Shown piece after piece: positions 46,744 to 63,500 of a stretch of DNA of 64,000 bases. Origin of the DNA: Diphasiastrum complanatum (lineage: Eukaryota; Streptophyta; Lycopodiopsida; Lycopodiales; Lycopodiaceae); contig CM055101.1 in assembly GCA_029204225.1 (NCBI GenBank), forward strand, positions 46,797,906-46,861,905, written 5' to 3'. Made by a program: the position numbers and the translations under genes. The notes beneath the pieces were generated by a model. It was not told where the DNA came from. It made no database searches and worked only from the letters and a program-made list of their open reading frames with translations. Each line of letters starts with the position of its first letter. Within the stretch, counting starts at the first letter, position 1.

Positions 46744-46760
46744 CAGGGGCTGGGCCCCTG
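46744..46760. other. GC-rich hairpin
   Basis: CAGGGGC and GCCCCTG flank a 3-nt loop, a perfect 7-bp stem. It lies just before the promoter-like region. Confidence 0.5.
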
Positions 46761-46833
46761 CTGGCGGCTGCCCTCCCTCACTATCTATACTCAGTCAGTA
46801 ACCAGACCACCCATGTCCGATGCTTCAGTCTGA

Positions 46834-47340
46834 CAGTAAACGAATATGCCGTCTGAAGATAAACAGCAAACGAATATTCCGTCCTCGGAAGTGGCTGCTG
46901 CGTCTTTTCTTCGTAGATTGAAACCCGGCGGGGCAGGGGTGACCGTTAGATTCTGTCATGAACGTTGAGATTGTGGGCTACGTTGTCGTGATGAACCGCT
47001 GAGATTGATCCACGTGGTCGAGGACAGGTGGCGGAATCGTAACGGTGGAATTGGGTGGTGGCTGCTGCGCAGAGGAGGGAGGGTCAGTGTCCAGCGCCAC
47101 CTCCCAGATCGGAGGCGCCCCCGAATCTTCGCCACACGGTAGCACTCGAAGCGCACCACCGTTGGATCTCGTTATCAGCCATGCGATGTCGCCATCCTGT
47201 CACAATCACGTATCCGATACTGTCCAAGCAGGAAAGTGTGACACGTGGCAGAAATCGAAGTGGCTGCGGGCGGAAGAATCCGTGCTTCTCAGGCTGCGTA
47301 ATGGCCGCGTGGCCTCTATTCGTCGATTGATTGATTGACA
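46834..47340 (+). promoter_or_regulatory. candidate promoter region with G-boxes and a paired 20-bp repeat
   Basis: GC and CpG content rises sharply. A 20-bp element is repeated at 46,834-46,853 and 46,864-46,883 with two mismatches; its core is AAACGAATAT(G/T)CCGTC. Two G-boxes lie at 47,010-47,017 (CCACGTGG) and 47,242-47,247 inside ACACGTGGCA, an ABRE-type site bound by bZIP factors. It sits upstream of a pyrimidine-rich leader on the plus strand. The nearest plus-strand gene is the BELL gene 5 kb downstream, but linkage is inferred. Confidence 0.45.
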
Positions 47341-47358
47341 CAAAAAAAAAAAAAAACA

Positions 47359-47366
<8 letters not shown>

Positions 47367-47408
<42 letters not shown>

Positions 47409-47459
47409 CGAAGAGAGAAAAGAGAGAGCGAGAGAGAGAGAGGGAGAGAGAGAGAGAGA
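47367..47459 (+). repeat. interrupted (GA)n tract after poly-A
   Basis: About 93 bp of GA repeats with a few interruptions, following an A-rich run from 47,342. GA repeats in plant promoters and leaders can bind BBR/BPC proteins; whether that applies here is inference. Confidence 0.85.
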
Positions 47460-47765
47460 AGTCGCGTTCTTCCGTGTCCCTCTCTAGCCTTCCATCTCGC
47501 TCCCCCTCAGCTTCCTCGCTCCTCTTTGCCTGCCTGCCTGCGTGGTTGCCTTGCCTCGCCTTGTCTATGCCTCCTTTTTTGCATCGATGCCGACACTTGT
47601 TCGTCGCCTTGTTGTTGCTATTACGTCCCCTGCAGCCTAGCCCAACCCAAGTACCCAACCCCCCACTGGCTGCTTCGTTGTGTGATTATTTCATCTTCTT
47701 CCGCTTTGCAGTTGCCTGTCTTGCAGCTGTGAACATCATATGGCGTTGCTCTGATGTGCTGTGAT
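47460..47765 (+). promoter_or_regulatory. candidate pyrimidine-rich 5' leader exon
   Basis: CT-rich (CCCTCTCTAGCC, CTCGCTCCCCCTCAGC and several CCTGCCTGC words), with no start codon leading to a recognisable protein. This is typical of plant 5'UTRs downstream of a GA-containing promoter. If it belongs to the BELL gene, a 5'UTR intron of roughly 4.5 kb would follow, as many BELL genes have an intron in the 5'UTR. Confidence 0.35.
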
Positions 47766-52336
<4,571 letters not shown>

Positions 52337-52609
52337 GATACAGTACAGGATGCAAGAGAAGTGATGATTGGAAGATGCAGTTTTGCACAGCATATGAAGT
52401 TTTTCGGTTGTGATATTTGAAGTTCCACATATTTCTTGCCTTCTCTACCTAAGAAAGCGTTTTCACAAATCTACTACCATGCACCAGCCCAAAGGTGGGT
52501 TTATGTTACCTACAGCATTCCCAAAATTTTATTTTTGTGAGCTCAATGTAGCAGGTCAAATATATGTATGATCGACAGCCATCAGCTGCAAGAAAAATGT
52601 GTCTAGGCC
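52337..52609 (+). promoter_or_regulatory. 5' leader of the BELL gene with an upstream ORF
   Basis: A good acceptor (TCATTTACAG) ends at 52,336. Within the leader an ATG at 52,481 opens MHQPKGGFMLPT..., ending at TGA 52,571-52,573. A GT...AG pair at about 52,497-52,555 could remove a 59-bp intron and shorten this upstream ORF to about ten codons; either way it stops before the main ATG. Upstream ORFs commonly lower translation of plant transcription factors. Confidence 0.35.
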
Positions 52610-54493
52610 ATGGATGAATGGCCCAGCACTTCGGAGATGTATGAAGATAAGGTTTTTCCAAGAATGACATTCAACTCCCAGAATCAAGCACATATTGCAC
52701 AGCAATCTAGGCGTGAAAAATTGAGAATACCAGGCATTCAACCCCCACTATCGCCTCAAAGGGATGAGGATAGTAATCACACTTCAGGATCCAGGTCCTC
52801 TATGGGATTACCACAGAGGCCACCAGAGCCTAAGAGGGCTAAAACAAGTAGTGAATTCAGTTTCTCGTCAGGATTTGAGAACGTGAGTGCTGGAAGCATG
52901 CTACCGAATGCAATGAATGATGTGTGCCAAGTTTACAATACTGATGTAATATCATCAAGTTCTTTCAATTTTCCAACTGGTGCAGAGTTACTCGCTGTTT
53001 CTGCGAGAAAGATGACGCCAGCCATGACGTTGGCTGGATCTGTTTACGGTGGCCAATCACTTTATCCAGGAGATATTTCTAGTCAGGTAAACCGATCATC
53101 AAATCCTTCCAATTGGGGTCTTGGTTTACATGGACAAATGTCTCAACATGGCACCGGTTCATTCTTTGTGGGCACAGGACCATCGAACTTTCAGAATGCC
53201 ATAAATAATGAGCATCATGCTGCAGATCCCTCTGCAGTTGAAGCTATCCTTGTTGGTACAAACCAGCTTCAAAGTACAGGTATTGGTACAAGAAACAAGG
53301 AAATGGGCATGGAGCCTTACATAGTAAGTTCCAACAATCAACCAGAAGCGGTGCAGTTGTGTGGTATAAACCTAGGCTATCATGGATACCCTGATTCCGT
53401 ACAGGGAAATGTGGTACTGATGGGACGAACTCCCGGAGGTGCAATGGACGGCCGTCAGACTGTAGGTGGCCATCAAACTCATGTAGCTGGTATACAGCTG
53501 CCAGCAAATGCTTTGGCACATGGTATGTTCCCCCATCAAGCTACAATGTCAGCGGTACCCATTGCAGAACAAGCCTTTCCATCAAACCACTTAGCACCTC
53601 GTTTAGAAAACCAAAGTAGCCACAGTTGGCAGAATGGTGGAAACGAGCTATTGTTCTTGCCCATGCCAGGGCGTGCAGAATCTAACCAGGCAGGAACCAC
53701 CCATACAAATCAAACCCTTGAATTTGGGCGTCCGTCAGCATGGACAATCCCAGATTATGACATGAGGCATCCTTTGATCCTACAGGGGCAAGATCATTCT
53801 TTCATTCAGGGGGAAATTGGCCAAGGTTTGCATATAGAGCAATCAGAAGATGCAAACACAGGTCAGTTTCAGGGACTATCCTTGTCACTATCTTCACATC
53901 AGCCTTCAGCCATGCAATTGAACTCTTTTCAGGTACAAATTCCGGAGGCTGGACTTGCAACTAACACTCACCTATTACCTCATGCGGTAGATGAAGCTAA
54001 AGCAAAACTTGCTGAAAGGTTTTCCAACAGGTTTCAGGTTGGTCTTAATCCTCTTCAAAGTTCAAGGGATCTCTTGCTAACGCCGAGCTTGCAGAATGAA
54101 GATAGAAAAGTTATTGCAAGTGCGAAGCAATTCAGTTATAATCACGGTTTATCTTCTCCGTCAAGTAATTTCAGGATGCTATCAAGTAGCAGATATTTGA
54201 GAGTTGTTCAGCATTTACTGGATGAAGTCTGTAGTGTAGGAAAAGATGGAAATAGTTCTGGAAGTACAGATTATAAATCGCATGAGAGGATGGCCTCAAA
54301 ATCAAGCCCTTATGGAAGCAGTCGAAGTGAAAAGACAGATGTTGAGCCTGTTAAAAGAGATGGGACCAGCTTTGTTGCAACAGCTGCTGTCTCTTCAATA
54401 TCCCATTGTGCTGAAACTGCCACTCCATTGACTCAAGAAGAGAGACAACAGTACCAGATTCGAAAAACACAACTCCTGTCCATGCTTCAAGAG
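52610..54493 (+). CDS. BELL-class (TALE) homeodomain protein, first coding exon
   Basis: BELL proteins are nuclear transcription factors that bind DNA as heterodimers with KNOX proteins through the SKY and BELL domains. This exon encodes 628 residues. The start is fixed by a TAG two codons upstream in frame. Visible features: HIAQQSRREKLRI (about residues 28-40), conserved in BELL N-termini; a long Ser/Gln/Asn-rich region; QGLSLSLSSHQ (about 421-431), the ZIBEL-type motif; SRYLRVVQHLLDEVCSVG (about 527-543), the SKY region; a Ser-rich linker; and RQQYQIRKTQLLSMLQE (about 612-628), the start of the BELL domain. The exon ends GAG|GTATGC, the usual first-intron position in BELL genes. Without splicing the frame reads only eight more codons to a stop at 54,520. 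The rest of BELL and the homeodomain were not found downstream in this window. Confidence 0.9.
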
Positions 54494-57400
54494 GTATGCA
54501 TTTGCTCTTTGAGTTTATGAAATTAATACAATAGTAATCATATGATAAGGATAGATGCAATCATCTATCCCTTTAATATGAATTGAATTGTCACCTGGAT
54601 ATATTACTGTAGGAACACTCCAACAAGCAAGGTTTTAACAAGATTTGCAGAATCTCAAAGAACTTAAAGAGATTCTATCACAATCTTTAAGTAGAGAATT
54701 ATTTCAATAGCCAGATGAAACACATCAAAAAGTCCTCTAATGAACATCACTAGATTAAGGGACTGCTGCCAATATGAGAAGCACAAATTTGATATGAGAA
54801 AAAAATCACAAGAAGTTTGATTTTTGGCTTGTGCTTCAAGCATAAAACAATATTTTCAGATTCTCCAGAGCGACTTTTATCCAGAAGAACAATCATTGCT
54901 ACCTGATCTGATACAGTTTCGGGGATGCAAATAGTTCTGTATGTACGGAACAAAATGATCAAAGAAGTAATGTGTATTTTTTGTAGCTTAAATCACATAT
55001 TAAGAGAACTATTTTAACGTGAAGTGAATAGTCACTCACACTAAACAGTATAACATTTCTTTGTATCCTCAGTTCTGATTTACCACTAGCATAAAAACTC
55101 TGCCAAACTTCAGTTACGAATAATAGAAATAGTTTATCTCCATGTTATGATAAAAATCATGTTCTGTACAGGGGGGACTTTCCAATGCTCCATCGAAGTA
55201 AACTATGAACCAATAATGTTCAGAAGGAATCATTTATGTATGATACGGAACTATGAAATTGAGAGAAATTTTTATCAAACCAGGTTACCACATATTCTCT
55301 TCAACATCAGTTGCTGAGATATCTTTTGATGGAAAATAGACAAAATATTTTCTATTGGAAAATTATATACTGAGCTTAAGACTAATGAAGTCTGTAAAAT
55401 ATGAAACATGTCAAACCACTCCAACATATATTAGTTTAGAGCATACATGTTTTGGAATTCTTTGATATTCTTTCCAGATCTGCAGCAATAATCTGCTATT
55501 CGTTTCAATAGAAACCAGAAGCGGATTTGGACACTGCCCTATGAGAAAAAAATTTCCAAAGCTTTTTGTGATCCGGGACAACGTTTCTGGTCCCGGATCG
55601 TTGGGGATGCGCGGATCGCATGATCCGAATCGTTTTTGCAGCGGATCGTGATCTGCTGGAACGTTGGTGCAAACAAAGAGCACCAGAAAGCCCTCTTGGA
55701 AGATGACTATAGTTTGCCTGATGCCACCAGAAGGTAGGAAAACAGGCAACAGGCGACGTTGTAGACTTCTGACAGCTCACTAACTCATACTCTCAAATGG
55801 ATGCATGCACCCAACAAGTGGTCATGAAGATACAATCCTGTTCCGAGAAGTTTTGAGCCAGATGTACTGTTCTGTAGTTATGGAATGCAATGAGTTCTGT
55901 ATTTAAGGGATGAGCCAAAACATTGAAGTGCGGGTAGATGCAATGCTCTTTCAGTAGAATTTTTTTTTTCCTGGCTGATCTAGATTTGCAGCATAACATA
56001 TGACATGCGATGCACCAATGCTGGTTTGCACCACAGATTATCATTTGTGAGGCAGTGGTTTGGACTTTACCTTCTGTCGGTCATGCGGACTACACTGCTT
56101 GCATTTTGAGTCTTATTTTCGTCATTGTTGGTGACGACTTGTGCACATTTTCTGAGTTCACTTGACTTGTCTGTATGAAGAGGCAACAATGGGAAATACG
56201 AATTTGAACTATATTGAGGATGAAGATGAAGATGTATCAACCTCTTTCTTCTCAAAGAACCGAAGGGCTTGATCTCATACGGTTTTCCTATGATGATATG
56301 ATCTGTAAGTATTTGATATAGTGTTATCAATGCTGCTTCAATATATAAAAGGATTCTAATGGATTTGTTGGTATGTGAACCTGCACAAGATTCATTGCCA
56401 ATGTCATTTTATGTGGCAAATGAGCATATCATTAGAGAAAGGAAGAATGCTTGGTTTGGCAGCCATCCCCTTGAGCCTTCTTATTTCTTGATTGTGGATT
56501 GTCATAATCACCATGTTGGCTTATTATTGAGACAAGAATGATCAACGCATGATAGGACAAAGATGATGTAGATTGGTGACTTGGTGACATCGTAGTGCGG
56601 CTGAGCTGCAAGCAAGTTATGCTCAGATTTGGTGATGAAAATTTTGTCAAGGATCTTAGGAATGCTGAGCATCTCTCAGCTTCATTGGAACACAAGGTTT
56701 CAATATTTGATGATGAAACAGGAAGTCTAAAATGAAGTCTAAGAAGCAGTCTTGACCTTCATGTAGAAGTAGGAGATTAAGTGCAAGAGAGAGCTATGCT
56801 CCCTTAGTATAAAGGATACAAGCAGCAGTTCCAGGATAGGGCATAGCATTGAGAGGCAGGATTGAGAGCCATCAAGAATGTTGAAGTAGATCTACAGTGT
56901 CTCATTTCATTTTCTTCGTACTTTTTAGAAGGAGAGATTCTGATATGAAATGAAACCATGAAACTAATGTTTACAAAAGTGTAATGTGTTGTGAAGTCTT
57001 TTGATATCATAACTTGGATGATTTAATGATGCCATTTGTAGTTCTTATAATGCTACATGTGGGTTGATATGTGGGTATGATGATAGTTATAGTATCAGTA
57101 ATGACTTCTGAATAATACTGTCTCATTTGCTTGATAATATTGGACTCATTCTCATATTGAAATCTCAGTCTGATGACATCTGAGAAGCATAGAATGCGCT
57201 GACATGCATGACAGAATCCAACACGGAGTTAACAGTGAGGATATTCAAAATTTATTATTTATGCATAGATTTGACTGAACGCCTATTACATGGGACATGC
57301 TTAGAGAGGAAATGATCCAGCGTTTGTCCCTCGTAGAAGAGAGTGGTTGATCTGAAAGAAGATTGAAGCAACTAAGCTAGCTTCAAAGGAGTCAGTCCCT

Positions 57401-58945
57401 GTTATGTTTTTTGAGGCAAGAATAGAGACCATAGACATGCCAAAATCAGACTTAGGTCCTCTTGTAAAATCAAGACCAAACTTTTTACCTCCTATCAGAG
57501 CCAAACAGGATAAATGAAATGCCTTAATAAATTATTACTGTATGTAGCATTGTAATCATAAGCCGATCCTAGGAGTTCAGCTGTGACCTGTCACCACCCC
57601 ACAACAAGAAACCACAAAATTTAGTGGTGAGAAAGATAGGTCTCATTGTTATCCTTATTGAGAATAGTTTATGACAATCAAGGCAAATTATATAGATTTG
57701 ACCACTTAGCGCATTAGCCCTAGTATACTAAATTCAGTGCATGAAGGTATAAATAATGTTGGTGCCAGGGATTATGTAAATTGGCCCAGTTTGCCTAGTA
57801 TGCGCTATTATATTGATGCGAGCTTATATGTGTATTGTACATCTAGGCTTTACATGTTTCCTTTAATCTCATTGTCTCATTATTGGTTATTTATGGTCGT
57901 TTGGTGTCAAGGGTAGTACTGCTTGAGAGTCAAGCTAGTGGCCAACCATCTTTATTAACCCGTATTGTAATGAGGAGTTTATTAGGTGTATGTGGTCAAT
58001 TATTCCGATACTGGATCTATGTTTCTAGCATTTATTCGTTTATTATATCTCTTCGTTAAGGTGTCACTACATTGTGTCACGTAAGAGTTAGTAATTTTCA
58101 ATGCCATATTATGTTATAATTAAGAGTTATTGATGTATTCATAAGTGTAAGTATTAAATTGCACTACGTGGTTTTACGTCACATAAGAGTATTGTATTTG
58201 ATTGAGTTTTTGCCTATCTGAATTGTGTAATCAACTTCAAATAGCATTCCAGAAGCGTTATAGTATACCTTACATGAGTTGGTGGAGCCATTGGCTTGTT
58301 GTTCCGTACTTGTATGTGATAAGTGAATATTGTAGAGTGACAACCATGTTTGCATCAACAAGCGATTATAGTACAACTTCAACATTGATTTAATGTAATT
58401 TCCTTACATTGAAAGGTACATTTCTATGGTAATGACTCTTACTAAACCAATGACCTTTGTGCATTGGCTTCCACAAGTTCAAACACTTGTTGAGGGCTTC
58501 CATGATTAGCTAGGTGTGATCTAAATCATTGAGGAGTGTACACTACTTGAGCGGAATTATTTGTAGTGAACAAGCGGCTGTAGAGAGTTTCTAGCAAATG
58601 GTGTACACCTCTCTAGGAGGACGTGTTTGGGTCATTGGAATAGACTAAGCACTATGAGATTCTCTGTCGAGTGCCCGTGTATCATTTTCCTTGCCGGTAT
58701 TTCCTAGAGTATGGTGACTAATGTCGACTTTAGTATTCTGTTGACTGACCTTTTAAGTAAAAAGTGTATTCCGAGGTATTGGTCATTATTCCAAACATAA
58801 CTATTTGTTTCATATTAGGTAAATTCTTGGAGAGTAGAAGGACCATTGTTTGAGTTGTCCTCTATTTTTCTAATCTCCATATGTACTACAAGTTTTTGTG
58901 TGTTATGTATGTTGTTGGCCAAGGTAACATGTATCTTGAGAGCAT
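54494..58945. other. no exon recognised; presumed BELL intron or 3' flank
   Basis: I looked on the plus strand for the remaining BELL-domain sequence and for the homeodomain WF.NAR segment and found neither. A hairpin with perfect 10-bp arms (GATCCGGGAC/GTCCCGGATC, 10-nt loop) lies at 55,570-55,599 within a GGATC-rich patch. The frame at 56,359-56,541 matches no known family. Confidence 0.45.
55570..55599. other. perfect 10-bp hairpin in a GGATC-rich patch
   Basis: Arms GATCCGGGAC and GTCCCGGATC with a 10-nt loop. Further GGATC words follow to about 55,655. This may be a fragment of a small DNA transposon. Confidence 0.5.
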
Positions 58946-58964
58946 GGGATATTTGAAATATCCC

Positions 58965-58966
<2 letters not shown>
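58944..58966. other. perfect palindrome abutting a GA microsatellite
   Basis: ATGGGATATTT and AAATATCCCAT surround one G, giving 11-bp arms with a single-base centre. The GA tract begins 2 bp later. Confidence 0.85.

Positions 58967-58968
<2 letters not shown>

Positions 58969-59039
<71 letters not shown>
58969..59039 (+). repeat. (GA)35 microsatellite
   Basis: A perfect GA run of about 71 bp directly after the palindrome. Confidence 0.96.
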
Positions 59040-59041
<2 letters not shown>

Positions 59042-59897
59042 TGATTGATTCATTGATTTCACAAGGGGGTTAAGGAAAGAGGTTTGACATCTAGTGGTAA
59101 CTACTAACACGTAAGTCCTAGAGAATTAAGGCAACATTTCAGCTAGCACTACAGGTAGAGAGCATGTTAGCGGAACACTTGATGCCATGCACCAAGAAAA
59201 GAGTGCTGAAGTGTCAAACAAAGATTAACAAATATTTAGTAATTATAGACAAAATCAGAAAAATATCAAATAAAAACAAACACTCTGAGCACATCAACGT
59301 TTTCTGAACAGTTTTCACGTGGGCATACTGTTCCATATGTACCTAACGTCTGGAATAAGTTATAAAAAGATATTGTTTCAGTTTTTGACCAGAATATTTT
59401 TGTGCTAAAGAAGCTGTCAAAAGCAGATATCCCTACCTTTCGGGATTTATGTATAACAGTCTCTGCTGATACTTTACAACATACAAGAGGGTGAATCCGC
59501 TGGAAGACAGTCAGCAGTCTACAATTATCATCAAATGTGTAGATACAAGTTCAGTGAATTTGTCGGGCTCAAGAAATGTTTCTTACATATGGAATAATAA
59601 TCCTTCCATACCTACAGCATGAATCCAAAAGTTAAATTATCTCAAGAGTTTTTGTGAGAAATTCTATTAATCTATTGCTGTTTGCAAATTGAGATGCGAT
59701 GTGGACTCTGGTTTCATCCGTGCAACTTTCTGGGAACTTCTGATTATCATCTGCAATTTTCCAAAAAACATCGGATGCATAAAGATGACAAAAATTTGCA
59801 AGTTTCACATATAAGCATGTCCTCCAAGATTTTCAATAAGGTGATGATAACTATCTGGTTTGTAACATCATTTAAGGTGATGTCACAGTATGTATGT
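59040..59897. other. no gene seen
   Basis: AT-rich non-coding sequence between the GA tract and the hAT-type element. Confidence 0.45.
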
Positions 59898-60544
59898 ATT
59901 CAGAGCATAGATACCCGTTCCGAACAGTCTTCTTCGGTACGTTTCGTTCCGTACGTTCGGAACGGAACGTGTTCCATACGTATGGAACGAGCCACCTTTT
60001 TTTCTATATTTAAAAAAAAAATTTATACCCTGCCATGCACTCCTGAAGAAAACTAACTGATCTGCAAATTTAGAATCTGCTCAGCCTTCAGTGGGACCTT
60101 TCTTCCTGCTTTCTGATGGGTCTCAGCTCTGGCGCCTCGATCACCTATCACGTAGCAGCAATCTTAGAAGCTGTTGCTCAGACCTATCTCCCTTGAATAT
60201 CCGAGGCATAATCTTGGTAGTCCCTTTCTTTGGAGGTATTTTGAGAACTTCCTCAGAGCTTGCGTATGCTCACGATGGCATAACACTCCAGGATTCAGAA
60301 AATTTCAGATATTGCATGGAGTTTCTCTTCCACTAGGAGCACCATTAGTGCAACCCACTTGGCCCCCCGCCTCTCTCCATCTCCAGAAGCTAGATCTGCC
60401 TCCGTTTCGAAACCATGACATTCTACATTTCGAAACAAAAAAAAACTTCAGGTCAAAAATTCAGGTCACGTTCCATTTTGGAACGTGTTTGGAATGACTG
60501 TTTCGTACACATTCCGAAACGGAACGGGCATCTATGATTCAGAG
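59898..60544. mobile_element. hAT-like MITE (631 bp) with 8-bp target duplication
   Basis: The element is 59,906-60,536. Terminal inverted repeats: left CATAGATACCCGTTCCG and the complement of the right end CATAGATGCCCGTTCCG (16 of 17 match). ATTCAGAG is duplicated exactly at 59,898-59,905 and 60,537-60,544. An 8-bp duplication and CA..G ends are the hallmark of the hAT superfamily. Subterminal regions are packed with GGAAC/GTTCC words, including a perfect palindrome GTTCCATACGTATGGAAC near 59,970, plausible transposase-binding repeats. There is no transposase; internal frames up to 107 codons match nothing. Confidence 0.88.
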
Positions 60545-63500
60545 TTCCCTACGAACAAGCAAAGACAGAGCGGCAAGTATTAAAATTTGTAGTAATGCCA
60601 TGGAAGTTGGAGTCACGGTCTAATATCATAGAAACGTTCTACCTATCAATAATCACTCTAACATTAACATGATAAGGTCTAACCAACTTTGGCCTCTCAC
60701 ACCCGCATTCAGGCATAAAAATTTCCCTGCATTCTGTGCTCTAAAATTTCAAAACCAGTCAATTCAGAATGCTTAAAAATTTCCAAGTGTTGCATACAAT
60801 GTTTGGAACTTTGTTCAGAATTTCAATACATTTGGGAATATGTGAATAAGGACATGTAAGTCAAGTTGGCCAGTTTTCCAATGGCACACCCTTCGATATG
60901 AAACATCAACCATCTAAAGTATATTTGACTTGTGTTCCTTATGTCAATGGAGGTACTAAGATTTTAACGACTCTCCAGAGCATTTTGATAACTTGATCCT
61001 GGAATGCAAAATTTTAATGATCATCACCCTCTTTGTTGGAAATCAAAGGGAGTACATAACAGCAAAAACTTCCTTAGACAGTAAAAAGAATCGCGTCTGG
61101 TACGGAACACGTTCTGTTCATTGCACAAAACAATGTCGTATAGTATGCGATGGAACTATGTTCAGGTTAACACACCAGATTCTTGGGAATACTCGTCTGA
61201 AAATTTTCCACATAATAAATCTTAGAACGGGACCCTCAAAAAAAAAATACATTTTTTATACAAAGAACAATGTTTTAGTAATTTTGGGATAGTCCCAAGT
61301 CCCAGTCCTTTCTTTTATGAGGTCCTATGCTCAAAATTAAGTTCAATGGCACAAACTTGACAAAGACCTATGCTCATTTGCTCGAACTTTTAAAAGTTCG
61401 AGCACACAAGCATGTACTAGAGACGATATAGAGAAAAATTAATTCGTTCCAAAATCAAGAAATTCTCCCAATATCACTAAAACGGTGTTAAAGGAAAAAA
61501 AAACCATATCCTGAGAGTTAATATCTAATGAAGCTCTGGTCAAGCCGTAGCAGGACGAACAACAAAATAATAGAAGACCCAAGTGTATCAAGTCTATTAT
61601 ACTTTTCATGCTCTTTATTATGGAAGGTCTTTGCTACTTTTAATTTGACAGCTTCATCTTATGATCTATGACCGTTTGTAAAAAACAAAAAGTTGTGCTA
61701 CTTTTAACTATCAAGGCTATCAACAAATGTACAGAATCTGTGAAGCCTAACCCTTCGAAAATTCTGCCTTCGTCGGGGCGGAGAACGAGGAGTTATTGAA
61801 ACACGACTTTCTTTCCAACTGAAGAGAAGAAAAAGCGCTTTCTTCTCTGACAACCATATGCCAGAGTTTATAGCAGCTTAAATGTTAACATCTTCAGGAT
61901 GGACTGAAGCTTTGTGTTTTCGGATGGGGGCGGACGAGACGAGGATGAGAATAACAGCCATCTCTGATTATTCTGCATGCATCCCATTTCTGGGTGGAAG
62001 AGCTACGTCAGCCATCAGCAAGTGTTCATCGCTAAAATTTACAGGCCCATTGCTAATTTCATGTGTAAGAGCAATTGATATTCTCGCTCAATTTTGATCC
62101 ATGTAGGCGCACTTTCCCTGCTCGCTACCTTGCTGGCTATCTGTGAAATGCAGAAGTCGTGGGCCAGCAGGGTCATATATCGATTTTTTTTTAATTACAC
62201 AAACTCGTTTTGACCCAGTACATTCCGGAACGTACTGTACGTTCCTACCCAAAAGGGTCGGAACGGGCTTCCAAGTAATAAATGACGACCAGGATCCTCA
62301 AATTTGCATGCAGGCAATAATATAAAGTCTGGACGCTCAAGCTATTTCAAGCATGAAAATTGATAGCCCAGCTGAAGATTGGTCCTGAATAAAATTAACC
62401 TCTCTAAATACAATTTCTATAGGCATTCTAGCTCCAAATAGTGACCGGTGTTCGACAAAATTACAACTCCAAGGCAAGACAGCATGAATAAGGGCCAAAA
62501 AAAAGCCAGACTCCTGAAGGGTGGTGTAAAGAAGTAAAAACCAAGGCTTTCTGTACCTTAAGGATCTATGAATGTTTGTTAGTATCTATTTTGAGGTTGA
62601 TTGTATATCTCACAGAAAAATTGGAAATCCATCTCTTAATTCCCCATAGGTAATTTTCGAATAAGTCAATTATATCAGTCGCAGATGTACGCTCTTAACT
62701 TTTAAGCATACAAGCTTTTTTAGGAAGTTTGAGCTGGACATATCATCCCCAACGAATTTCGAATGTACGGAACTAGCGAAGAAATATACATTTTCATTTT
62801 CTAAGCATTTGTTTCCTTCTCACAGCAAATGCTCCTCGAAAGTTTATTCCTAAGTTTACTATTATTTACAGAGATAGGTAGGGAATGAACTGCCTGCATG
62901 TCTCATCGCCTCTGGCTTTTAATGGAATGTATTAGTTTCGATAACAAGCTAATAATAAATTTCACTCTACTTCTGAAAGCAAAACTCACCCAAATTTTGT
63001 TACTGAGATACATCACCTAAGTGTATCAAAATAGGCTGCCTGAATGCGCTATATATGGAGAGTGCTTTGTCTCAGCGTGATGGGTTTGAGGAAGTGCTGC
63101 AGTCGTTATATGGGTTTATGTTTATAGCTCACGTAGAAGATGAAGATCTGATGAGATCTTTTTTATATATTTTGGCTGTACTGGTCTTCTGCCAACAAGC
63201 GTGATTGAACTGCAACGTACAGGTTGGAATATTGGGTTTTGCTAGGCAAACTGAGGAGGTTCGGACATGCGTTATCACAGCACTACACGTTATCAGAAGC
63301 AGCAACTTACTACAATGATTCTCGTAATTGTAGGCAAACCTGAATTGGTAGTTTTTCATGCAGCCAAGAAGCGCATTCTACAAAGGAAAATGATGTATAC
63401 GTGAGCAACTCTGAAACACTTCATAGTAACATGTGGATAGTTATACCTATGTCAAGGAGCAGAAAGGCATTCGTTGTTCAGTTTAAAGCATATACCTGTT

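Noticed and set aside
54494..54520. Read-through end of the BELL frame as the true C-terminus
   Set aside because: The eight extra codons follow a canonical GTATGC donor at the usual BELL intron position, so they are more likely intronic.
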